A stretch of 22,736 nucleotides of DNA from CG03 sp034660675. Its GTDB lineage: Bacteria > CG03. Position numbers and translations under genes: made by a program. Below the pieces are notes generated by a model. That model was not told the DNA's origin. It searched no databases and worked only from the letters and a program-made list of their open reading frames with translations. The stretch is from assembly GCA_034660675.1 (NCBI GenBank), contig JAYEJT010000030.1, forward strand, positions 1 to 22,736, written 5' to 3'. Shown here piece by piece: positions 1 through 5,995 of the stretch; the first letter of the stretch is position 1, and each line of letters opens with the position of its first letter.

Positions 1-333
1 GGCTTAACCCAGCTCTTCCCTGAACTGCCGCGCTTTGCCGGTCTTCTCCACGGCGAATTGGTGGGTGTCGGGATTCTTGCCTGTCTTTTTGCCCTTAGAC
101 GCATAGACGAACTTGTGATGTTAAGAAAGCTCTTTTCAGACATAGATATTTTTGAACAATTCAGGGCGTGCGGAAAATTAACCGCTGAAAATTTTAAAAC
201 AGCTTCAGAATTTGCGGTAAAAAATGAAAAACAATTCCGAAAATTGAAAATAAAAGCTTCTGATTTAACATCGGCTCTCTGTTCTCTTGAAATAAACACC
301 TGCGCATCCGAACGCATGTTTCCGGGAATGTAA
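1..333 (+). CDS. C-terminal part of an iron-dependent-dehydrogenase-fold protein (partial)
   Basis: The frame is open from the first base of the window, so this is the 3' end of a gene that starts outside it; 110 codons are visible before TAA at 331-333. The early part reads LLHGELVGVGILACLF, which resembles the metal-binding HGE segment of the Fe-ADH_2 / 3-dehydroquinate-synthase-like fold, best matching glycerol-1-phosphate dehydrogenase (EgsA/AraM type), where this histidine is a metal ligand. The rest is a helical, lysine-rich tail as expected for the all-alpha C-terminal domain of that fold. The substrate cannot be decided from this fragment; glycerol dehydrogenase or another family member is equally possible. 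The stop codon overlaps the -35 element of the following sigma-factor promoter. Confidence 0.55.
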   Translation, partial: GLTQLFPELPRFAGLLHGELVGVGILACLFALRRIDELVMLRKLFSDIDIFEQFRACGKLTAENFKTASEFAVKNEKQFRKLKIKASDLTSALCSLEINTCASERMFPGM

Positions 334-355
334 CAAAAGCGCTTTATAGAACGTC
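329..355 (+). promoter_or_regulatory. Candidate ECF-type promoter for the sigma/anti-sigma operon
   Basis: TGTAAC at 329-334 and CGTC at 352-355 are separated by exactly 17 bases. This matches the -35 'AAC' and -10 'CGTC' pattern of many extracytoplasmic-function sigma factors (for example Bacillus SigM/SigX classes). It sits directly upstream of an ECF sigma gene, as expected for autoregulation. The -35 element overlaps the TAA stop of the upstream gene. The predicted start of transcription lies at about 361-363, at or next to the ATG, so the message would be leaderless or nearly so. This is pattern matching only. Confidence 0.45.
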
Positions 356-362
356 TAATAAC

Positions 363-881
363 ATGGAAGAAAAAAGATTTATAGAAAAATTAAAAGAGGG
401 GGATGAGGATGCGTACAGGGAATTTATGTCAAAGCACAAGGACTCCGTCTACCGCATTATATATTCGTTTTCGGGAATGGCTTCGGAGATTGATGATATC
501 GCGCAGGAAGTGTTTATCACTGTTTTTAGAAAAATTCATAAGTTTCGCGGAAATTCTTCCCTCTCCACATGGCTGTACCGTGTCACCATTAACAAGTGCA
601 AGGATTATCTCAGGAAGAGGAGGACAGACATTGTGGAACTGACAGACACTATCGTTTCTCCCGTCGCGGATGTTTCGGAAACGCTTTTGAACGCGGTCCG
701 GGCAAAAGCGCTGCTTTCGTCTCTCCCCGAAAAATTAAGAAGTGTGGTTGTGCTCAGGGAAACAGAGGCTTTGTCATATGATGAAATTGCGAAAACGCTT
801 AAAATACCGATCGGAAGGGTGAAGATAATGTTATTTCGTGCGAGAAAAAAAATGAAGGAGGCTGTTCTAAATGGAATGTAA
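363..881 (+). CDS. ECF-family RNA polymerase sigma factor
   Basis: This 172-residue protein has the two-domain layout of a sigma70-family ECF factor. Region 2 spans about residues 20-88 and includes DDIAQEVFITVFRKIHKF and the -10-binding STWLYRVTINKCKDYLRKRR. After a short acidic linker, region 4 (about 115-165) carries a helix-turn-helix, with SLPEKLRSVVVLRE and SYDEIAKTLKIPIGRVKIML. Length and motif spacing are normal for the family. The ATG at 363 is the only start that keeps region 2 whole, and it has no Shine-Dalgarno sequence, which fits the near-leaderless promoter proposed just upstream. The 3' end overlaps the anti-sigma gene by 11 bases, so the two are probably translationally coupled. 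The ECF subgroup and regulon cannot be read from the sequence. Confidence 0.93.
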   Translation: MEEKRFIEKLKEGDEDAYREFMSKHKDSVYRIIYSFSGMASEIDDIAQEVFITVFRKIHKFRGNSSLSTWLYRVTINKCKDYLRKRRTDIVELTDTIVSPVADVSETLLNAVRAKALLSSLPEKLRSVVVLRETEALSYDEIAKTLKIPIGRVKIMLFRARKKMKEAVLNGM

Positions 882-1326
882 AAAATGCTTTTCGCTTTTG
901 TGCGAATATAAAGACGGCGAACTTGACGCAACGGCCGCGACCGCAGTGAAACGCCATCTCGACGGATGTTCCGCCTGCTCCGCGGAACTGGACTCAATGA
1001 AAAATATAGCGGGTATAATCGCATCCGTTAAAGCGCCGAAGGCCCCTGATGATTTCGAGGATCATGTGATAGGGGAGGTGATGAGGAAACGCAGGCAAAA
1101 AAGTTCCTTCCGTTTTTTGTTACAGGACGCATGGTTTCCCGTCTTTTCTTTTATCCGGCTTCCCCGGCTGCGTTTGGCCGCCCTCGCGCTGCTTGTGGCC
1201 GGCGGAGTTTTTTTCGCGGTTAAAAACAGTTCCACAAAGAACTATTATTCCGATCTGCTGATCAGTGACGCTGAATTGAGCGATTTGGACAGCGAGATAA
1301 TGAACATTTTTTACGGCGAAATATAA
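871..1326 (+). CDS. Membrane-anchored zinc-finger anti-sigma factor
   Basis: The N-terminus carries a ZAS-type zinc-binding motif: H29-x3-C33-x2-C36 (HLDGCSAC) with an upstream Cys (C3 or C6). This is the domain that clamps ECF sigma factors in the cytoplasm. One hydrophobic helix at about residues 100-118 follows a basic stretch, so the ZAS domain should be cytoplasmic. The C-terminal part of about 33 residues is short and acidic, leaving only a small extracytoplasmic sensor. A strong ribosome site, AAGGAGG at 855-861, lies within the end of the sigma gene, nine bases before the ATG. The overlap with the sigma gene and the motif make this the cognate regulator. The inducing signal and the release mechanism (proteolysis or redox at the zinc site) are not visible. 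Confidence 0.87.
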   Translation: MECKKCFSLLCEYKDGELDATAATAVKRHLDGCSACSAELDSMKNIAGIIASVKAPKAPDDFEDHVIGEVMRKRRQKSSFRFLLQDAWFPVFSFIRLPRLRLAALALLVAGGVFFAVKNSSTKNYYSDLLISDAELSDLDSEIMNIFYGEI

Positions 1327-1333
1327 TATCCCG

Positions 1334-2284
1334 ATGAAACAGAAAGCGCTTGTGCTTTTTTCGGGAGGGCTTGATTCGGCTCTCGCGGTAAAACTCACGG
1401 AAGATATTTTTGAATTGTCGGGCATTGTTTTTTCCACGCCTTTTTCGCGGGCGAAGAAAGAGGTGTTTGAACTGGCGGAAAAGTTAGATCTTCCGCTGAA
1501 GCACATTTTTTTCGGCGAGGAATATTTTGAGATAATAATAAAACCCGAATTCGGCACAGGGAAGGGTCTTAACCCCTGTCTGGACTGTCACATAATGATG
1601 CTCAAAAAAGCAAAACTTTACGCGGATGAGATAGGCGCGGAATTTTTAATAACCGGAGATGTCCTGTCTCAGCGGATGATGTCCCAGAAGAGCGGAGATC
1701 TCAAAAAAGTGGAAAAAGAAACAGGCCTGGAGGGCAGAATAATCAGGCCGCTTTCGGGGGCGCTTCTTCCGCCTTCCGACGCCGAAAAAAAAGGTTTTAT
1801 CCAAAGGTCTCAGCTTTTGGCTGTTTCCGGAAAAAGCCGCGGAAGGCAGTTTGCGCTGGCTGAAAAATATGCTCTTGAGGGTTTTGCCGCTCCGGCCGGA
1901 GGTTGTGTTCTCACTGATAAAATATTTTCAAAGAGAATAAAAGATGCCGTTGAGCACGGTGAGCTGGATTTGCTGCACAGCCGCCATCTTATGGCGGGCA
2001 GGCATTTCCGTCTTGAAAAGGGCTCAAAACTTGTGATAGCCCGTACGGCCGGTGAGGATAAATTTCTATATGCGAATAGAGGGGGTCTGATAATTATTCG
2101 TTCGGCGGGAGCCCCCGGCCCGGGCGCGCTCCTTTCGGATATGCGTGACATTGATCTCGCTCTTTCCATTATGGCGCGTTACAGCAAAAAGACCGATGAG
2201 TTTATGGTGTCCGCGAACGGCGTTGAAAAAAAAGTCAAAGCCCGTCCCGCGTCCGAAGAAACTGTCAGGAAATATCTGATCTAA
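1334..2284 (+). CDS. PP-loop ATP pyrophosphatase, ThiI/MnmA-like tRNA sulfurtransferase-like protein
   Basis: The protein (316 residues) opens with the PP-loop SGGLDS at residues 10-15, which binds ATP and adenylates a substrate. A CxxC pair follows at C82/C85 (NPCLDC), then a conserved block around residues 107-117 (TGDVLSQRMMSQ) and a further cysteine in APAGGC at 191. This pattern fits a family often annotated as ThiI- or MnmA-like and carrying an NFACT-R/DUF814-like C-terminal part (here residues about 200-316). The three cysteines could hold an Fe-S cluster or carry persulfide, as in TtuA-type thiolases; that is inference. The substrate is unknown and may be a tRNA. It starts seven bases after the anti-sigma gene with no clear ribosome site, so it is probably part of the sigma operon, an unusual partnership. 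Confidence 0.72.
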   Translation: MKQKALVLFSGGLDSALAVKLTEDIFELSGIVFSTPFSRAKKEVFELAEKLDLPLKHIFFGEEYFEIIIKPEFGTGKGLNPCLDCHIMMLKKAKLYADEIGAEFLITGDVLSQRMMSQKSGDLKKVEKETGLEGRIIRPLSGALLPPSDAEKKGFIQRSQLLAVSGKSRGRQFALAEKYALEGFAAPAGGCVLTDKIFSKRIKDAVEHGELDLLHSRHLMAGRHFRLEKGSKLVIARTAGEDKFLYANRGGLIIIRSAGAPGPGALLSDMRDIDLALSIMARYSKKTDEFMVSANGVEKKVKARPASEETVRKYLI

Positions 2285-2341
2285 TAAAAAGTGGCAGGGT
2301 ATTCCAAAAACGAAGAATATGCTGAGAAGAAAAAGGGGCTT

Positions 2342-2370
2342 TTGATATAAGCTCATAAATTTTGTAAAAT
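2342..2370 (+). promoter_or_regulatory. Candidate sigma70 promoter of the ATPase gene
   Basis: TTGATA at 2342-2347 and TAAAAT at 2365-2370 lie 17 bases apart, a close match to the housekeeping consensus. The ATPase ATG is at 2382, so the predicted start at about 2377 leaves a leader of only about five bases. The AAGGA at 2376-2380 would then be too close to the start codon for normal Shine-Dalgarno use. This suggests the gene is transcribed independently of the upstream operon. Confidence 0.5.
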
Positions 2371-2381
2371 CGCAAAAGGAA

Positions 2382-3518
2382 ATGAAATATAAAAGAGAGC
2401 AAAAAAATCCGTTTATTTATGGAGAAGAAGTAAAGGGTAAATACTTCTGCAACAGGAAAAGTGAAATAAAAGAATTGCTCAGGGATATTAAAAATTCTCA
2501 GAATATTACAATATTCTCGCCGCGCCGTTTTGGTAAAACTTCTTTAATTAAGGAGGTTTTGCGAAAGACAGAGGGGCTTTTAACATTTTAGATTGACCTT
2601 TATCCGGCAATAACCAAACAAAAATTTATTGAACAATACGCCGCCGGAATCGCCGACGGCCTGAGCGCGAAAACAGAAAATGTACTGAATATAATAAAAA
2701 AAATGCTGCCGGGGATTATCCCTAAAATTGTTATTGCGGGCGCAGGGGAATGGAAGTTTGAATTTGAGTTTGACAGAATAAAAAAAATTACACCGATCTT
2801 AGACGATTTACTGACAGCGGTAAGCAGCAAAGCGGACAGGGAAAAGAAAAAGGCGGTTGTCGTGTTTGATGAATTTCAGGAAATTACGAATTATGGAGAT
2901 GATGAAATAGAGAGAAAAATGCGTTCGGTTTTTCAGTCGCACAACAATGTGAGTTACATTTTTATGGGAAGCAAAAGGCATATGATGAACGAGTTATTTA
3001 ATAATTCAAATCGTCCGTTTTATAGAAGCGGAAAGCATTTTCCGCTCGGAAAAATAGAAAAAACAGAATTTAAAACCTTTATTGAGAAATGGCTGAAATC
3101 AGGAAAATATCAGTGTGAAGAAGGGGTAATTGAACACATCCTTGATGTAACTGAAAGTCACCCGTATTATACACAAATGCTGTGCCATATTATATGGGAA
3201 GAGGCGCGGAATTATAAAATAGACAAAAAGACGGTTGAATTATCTGTGGAAAAACTTTTTGCGCGGGAAGCGGACGCTTTTTTCAGCGTATGGGAATCAC
3301 TTTCAAACGGACAAAGTAAACTGCTGCTTGCCTTAGCCCGTGATGAAACTTCCGAGATTTACGGATCTAAATTCATAAAGCGATATAACATATCATCGCC
3401 TTCGTCAGTTCAGAAAGCTGTAAAGGCCCTAACGGAGAAAGAGATAATCATAAAAGAAGACGGCATCTATAAAATAAGCGATATATTTCTGAAAGAATGG
3501 TTAAGGATAAAATTCTAA
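2382..3518 (+). pseudogene. ATPase_2-family AAA+ ATPase with an in-frame amber stop
   Basis: One reading frame runs from ATG 2382 to TAA 3518 (378 codons before the stop), broken only by TAG at 2589-2591. The first 69 codons give NPFIYG...NRKSEIKELL and the Walker A loop FSPRRFGKTSLI (residues 45-56). Immediately after the TAG the frame reads IDLYP, the strand that follows Walker A in this family, where a residue such as Tyr is expected at the stop position. Walker B is VVVFDEFQEI (about 161-169), and the C-terminus holds a winged-helix-like segment (SVQKAVKALTEKEIIIKEDG). The family (PF01637-like, common in archaea and many MAGs) is usually an orphan gene of unknown role. Codon use is visibly more AT-rich than the neighbours, suggesting transfer. 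Call: recently inactivated gene, sequencing error, or less likely readthrough; a downstream ATG at 2703 would lack Walker A. Confidence 0.8.
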
Positions 3519-3527
3519 CAAATTGCG

Positions 3528-3560
3528 ATTATCCAAAAGGCATAACGCTAAATGGATAAT
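3528..3560. repeat. Inverted repeat between convergent genes
   Basis: ATTATCCA (3528-3535) is repeated in perfect inversion as TGGATAAT (3553-3560) around a 17-base spacer. It sits in the 64-base gap between the end of the ATPase gene and the convergent end of the minus-strand chain. The stem is AT-rich and has no U-tract, so it is a poor intrinsic terminator, though it could still stop transcription weakly or be the edge of the transferred ATPase segment. Confidence 0.4.
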
Positions 3561-3582
3561 TTGCTATGATGTTTGAGCGGGG

Positions 3583-3852
3583 TTAGAGGCTTTCGGGGGA
3601 GATGAGGCCTCGTTCTATAAGCTCGTTTGTGTCTTTGGCTTCTCTGCCGGTTTCCGCATAGAAAACTTCACGGGCTTTTTTGATGAGCCGTTCTTTGAGC
3701 AATCTTTCTTTCGTTTCTATTTCTGCAAGAGACGGCCTGTGGGTTACGGTTTTAGGCAAAAATTTCACAACAGGTTTTTTGCGTTTTGTGTAAAAATTGA
3801 GCCACCACAGAAGAGCAATGAGTACGAAAAGGAGCCAAGCTCTTTTTTTCAT
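3583..3852 (-). CDS. Small single-pass membrane protein of unknown function
   Basis: The product has 89 residues: a basic start (MKKR), one hydrophobic helix at about residues 5-20 (AWLLFVLIALLWWLNF), a basic stop-transfer segment (TKRKKP) and a soluble, charged C-terminal part. The segment from about residue 54 (KERLIKKAREVFYAETGREA, then NELIERGLI) resembles the pattern of type II pseudopilin-like tails, in which a helix with 'Y..E.G' is followed by 'ELI..G.L'. There is no prepilin cleavage motif, so I do not call it a pilin. Its ATG overlaps the pdxJ stop as ATGA (3849-3852), making it the last gene of the chain. In many genomes pdxJ is followed by acpS; this is not AcpS. Confidence 0.65.
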   Translation of the reverse strand: MKKRAWLLFVLIALLWWLNFYTKRKKPVVKFLPKTVTHRPSLAEIETKERLLKERLIKKAREVFYAETGREAKDTNELIERGLISPESL

Positions 3853-4562
3853 GACCGCATCAGTTTTTTCATGTCTCTGACAGCTTTTTCAAGTCCGGCG
3901 AAAACAGAGTATGCTATTATGCTGTGGCCTATGTTTAGTTCGTTCATCCCTTTTATGCGCGCTATCGGCGGCGTGTTTTCGTAGTCAAGGCCGTGCCCCG
4001 CGTTAAGCAGAAGCCCGGTTTTTAAAGCGAAAGCCGCCGCCTTTTTTATACGGAACAGTTCTTTTTTCTGTGCGGATCCCCGCAGGTTGGCGTATGCCCC
4101 CGTGTGAAGTTCAACGGCGTTGGCGCCGAGTTCTTTTGAAAGCGCGATCGTTTTTTCGGAAGGTTCGATGAAAAGGCTGACCCTGATACCTCTTTTTTTG
4201 AAAAGGGGTATGGTTTGTAAGAGCCTCTTTTTGTTTTTGAAAATATCAAGGCCCCCTTCGGTCGTGAGCTCCTGCCTTTTTTCGGGCACTATACACACAT
4301 CGTCAGGTTTAAGTTTCAGGGCAAAATTTGTTATTTCGGGACTTAACGCCATTTCAAGATTGAGTTTTGTTTTTATGTTTTTCTTTATACGCACGCAGTC
4401 TTTTTCCTGTATGTGCCGTCTGTCTTCGCGAAGATGTATTGTTATGCCGCAGGCGCCGGCTTTTTCGCATATAAGGGCGGCCTTTAAAGGGTCCGGATAA
4501 ACAGTAAAACGGGATTGCCTTATCGCGGCGACATGGTCGACATTAACACCTAAAGACGGCAT
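3849..4562 (-). CDS. pdxJ: Pyridoxine 5'-phosphate synthase
   Basis: PdxJ condenses 1-deoxy-D-xylulose 5-phosphate with 3-amino-2-oxopropyl phosphate to give pyridoxine 5'-phosphate, the last ring-forming step of the DXP-dependent vitamin B6 pathway in the cytosol. Family signatures are all present: the start PSLGVNVDHVAAIRQSR, then TIHLREDRRHIQEKD, NLEMALS, CIVPEKRQELTTEGGLD, LNAGHGLDY, and the end ELNIGHSIIAYSVFAGLEKAV. The frame is open back to an ATG at 4688, but the extra 42 residues have no family counterpart and overlap the upstream membrane peptide. The ATG at 4562 gives 237 residues, the normal PdxJ length, and overlaps the upstream stop as TGATG. The small membrane protein at 3583-3852 follows with an ATGA overlap. 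Confidence 0.95.
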   Translation of the reverse strand: MPSLGVNVDHVAAIRQSRFTVYPDPLKAALICEKAGACGITIHLREDRRHIQEKDCVRIKKNIKTKLNLEMALSPEITNFALKLKPDDVCIVPEKRQELTTEGGLDIFKNKKRLLQTIPLFKKRGIRVSLFIEPSEKTIALSKELGANAVELHTGAYANLRGSAQKKELFRIKKAAAFALKTGLLLNAGHGLDYENTPPIARIKGMNELNIGHSIIAYSVFAGLEKAVRDMKKLMRS

Positions 4563-4651
4563 CAGTTTATCCCGAGAATGTGCCGGACATAAACCCACAG
4601 AAGTATGGCAATAAGTAAGGCGATGAGTTTCAGGTACGATTTTTTGTTCAT
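4562..4651 (-). CDS. 29-residue membrane peptide resembling a lone CdaR/YbbR anchor
   Basis: A 29-codon frame fits exactly between cdaA and pdxJ. Its ATG (4651-4649) overlaps the cdaA stop as ATGA, and its TGA (4564-4562) overlaps the pdxJ start as TGATG. The peptide begins MNKK and has a single hydrophobic helix, LKLIALLIAILLWVYV, followed by a few polar residues. That profile, including the LW near the helix end, resembles the N-terminal anchor of CdaR (YbbR-domain proteins). CdaR is the usual neighbour of cdaA and regulates the cyclase through the membrane. Here the whole extracytoplasmic YbbR region is absent. It could be a relic anchor kept for coupling or a minimal CdaA partner. The double overlap argues that it is translated; the function is inference. 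Confidence 0.6.
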   Translation of the reverse strand: MNKKSYLKLIALLIAILLWVYVRHILGIN

Positions 4652-5436
4652 GAGGCCGATTCAGATTCCTTGAACTTGTAAAGAGCAACGAGTTCTTTTC
4701 TCAATTCCTCGTTTGAGATGTTCCTTGTGAGTTTCCCTGCCCGCGCCAGCGATATGGACGATGTCTCTTCGGATAAAACAATGGCCCAGGCGTCGGACAC
4801 CTCGCTTATTCCTATCGCGGCTCTGTGCCGGGTGCCGAGTATCCGGGAAGCTATCTCCTCCATTGTCAGAGGCATGATGCACGAGGCCGCGAGTATTTTG
4901 TTTCCTTTCAAAACCACAGCGCCGTCGTGGAGAGGGCTTGAGGGGTTGAATATGGAAAGCATGAGTTCAGAGGACACATTCCCGTCCACTTTTATCCCGG
5001 TTTCCGTGTAATTTTTCATACCCATGGTGAGCTGTATGACGATGAGAGCGCCCCAGCCTTTTTTTTGAGCGGTTTCCATGGTTTCAATGATTGCGTTTAT
5101 CCAGTCGGGTTTTATATGGAATAGAAATCCGGCGATTTTTCCAGAGCCCAGTTTTGCCAGCAAAAAACGCAGCTCCGGCTGAAAAACTATTACAATGGCG
5201 ACCATGCCCATGACCCATGCTCCTGACAGGAGCCACGATAGAGTGGTGAGTTTCAGAAGCTTTGAGAACACCGTCAGAAAAACAAGAATGACGATGCCCT
5301 TGAAAATGGCTATTGCCCGGGTGCCTCTCAAAAGAGAAAGGATATAGTATATGATCACCGCTGTCAGGAGTATGTCAACAGGCTGGCTCAAATAGCGCAG
5401 CCATAAGTCAGACGTAAGATTCAGGTAGTTACCCAT
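4648..5436 (-). CDS. cdaA: Membrane diadenylate cyclase CdaA (DacA)
   Basis: CdaA makes the second messenger c-di-AMP from two ATP at the inner face of the membrane. The 262-residue protein has three hydrophobic helices at about residues 22-38, 44-62 and 68-86, then the DAC domain from about residue 100. Both catalytic signatures are intact: DGA at 171-173 (LHDGAVVLKGNKILAASC) and RHR at 203-205 (LGTRHRAAIG). Length and topology match the CdaA class rather than the soluble DisA or CdaS classes. The start overlaps the folE stop by eight bases and the stop overlaps the next ATG. The usual partner gene cdaR is reduced to a 29-codon frame, and no glmM gene follows as in Bacillus, so regulation of this cyclase may differ. 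Confidence 0.95.
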   Translation of the reverse strand: MGNYLNLTSDLWLRYLSQPVDILLTAVIIYYILSLLRGTRAIAIFKGIVILVFLTVFSKLLKLTTLSWLLSGAWVMGMVAIVIVFQPELRFLLAKLGSGKIAGFLFHIKPDWINAIIETMETAQKKGWGALIVIQLTMGMKNYTETGIKVDGNVSSELMLSIFNPSSPLHDGAVVLKGNKILAASCIMPLTMEEIASRILGTRHRAAIGISEVSDAWAIVLSEETSSISLARAGKLTRNISNEELRKELVALYKFKESESAS

Positions 5437-5995
5437 TTTTAAGCAAGGTCAACGCTTCAGCGCGGACTTTTGCGTCTGTCATGAAACTTCCGCGCAGGGC
5501 GGAAGTGGTCATTCTTGTGCCCGGTTTTTTAATGCCGCGCATTGTCATACAGAGGTGCTGAGCTTCTATCATCACCAGGACGCCTATGGGTTTCAGGGTT
5601 TTGTTGATTGTGTCGGCAACCTGCTGTGTGAGCCGTTCCTGAATCTGAAGCCGCCGCGCGAAAGCGTCCACCAGTCGCGGTATTTTGCTCAGGCCCAAAA
5701 GAGCCCTGTCTTTGGGGATGTAGGCCACGTGGGCCGTGCCGAAGAAGGGCAGGATGTGATGTTCGCAGAGCGAGTAGAAGGGAATGTCTTTAACAAGAAT
5801 TATTTCGCTGTATTTTTCATTTTTGTAAACCGCGCTGAGAATTTTTTCCGGAGATTTTACGGAATAACCGCTCAGCAGTTCTTCATACATTTTGGCCACT
5901 CTTTCGGGAGTTTTTTTCAGGCCCTCTCTTGCGGGGTCTTCACCGGCGGCTTCCAGTATAAGCCTTACGGCTTCACGCAGTTTTTTTTGGTTCAT
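5429..5995 (-). CDS. folE: GTP cyclohydrolase I (type IA)
   Basis: FolE converts GTP to 7,8-dihydroneopterin triphosphate, the entry step to folate and also to the queuosine precursor in many bacteria. The zinc and catalytic motif CEHHILPFFG has C77 and H80 in place, and the third ligand C149 is in EAQHLCMTMRGIKKPGT. YIPKDRALLGLSKIPRLVDAFARR is also typical. The frame stays open upstream, but those residues are a lysine/arginine-rich antisense shadow of the ftsH tail. ATG 5995 gives 188 residues, matching the usual start of the family (LREAVRLILEAAGEDPAREG). The gene overlaps the end of ftsH by 23 bases and cdaA by 8. In related clusters folP or folK often sits here; folE is a less common occupant. 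Confidence 0.96.
   Translation of the reverse strand: MNQKKLREAVRLILEAAGEDPAREGLKKTPERVAKMYEELLSGYSVKSPEKILSAVYKNEKYSEIILVKDIPFYSLCEHHILPFFGTAHVAYIPKDRALLGLSKIPRLVDAFARRLQIQERLTQQVADTINKTLKPIGVLVMIEAQHLCMTMRGIKKPGTRMTTSALRGSFMTDAKVRAEALTLLKNG

Noticed and set aside
2326..2345. AAAAG-GGG-CTTTT hairpin as a terminator after the PP-loop gene.
   Set aside because: Only five pairs with one G-C and no following T-run; it overlaps the ATPase promoter.
2285..2350. In-frame continuation after the PP-loop gene's double stop (TAA TAA), reading a 19-residue peptide from GTG 2291 to TAA.
   Set aside because: Too short, no ribosome site and no recognisable motif; it may be a relic of a longer C-terminus but nothing supports translation.
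4563..4688. N-terminal extension of pdxJ back to ATG 4688.
   Set aside because: The extra 42 residues match no PdxJ feature and lie over the membrane peptide and the cdaA end; ATG 4562 gives the family length.
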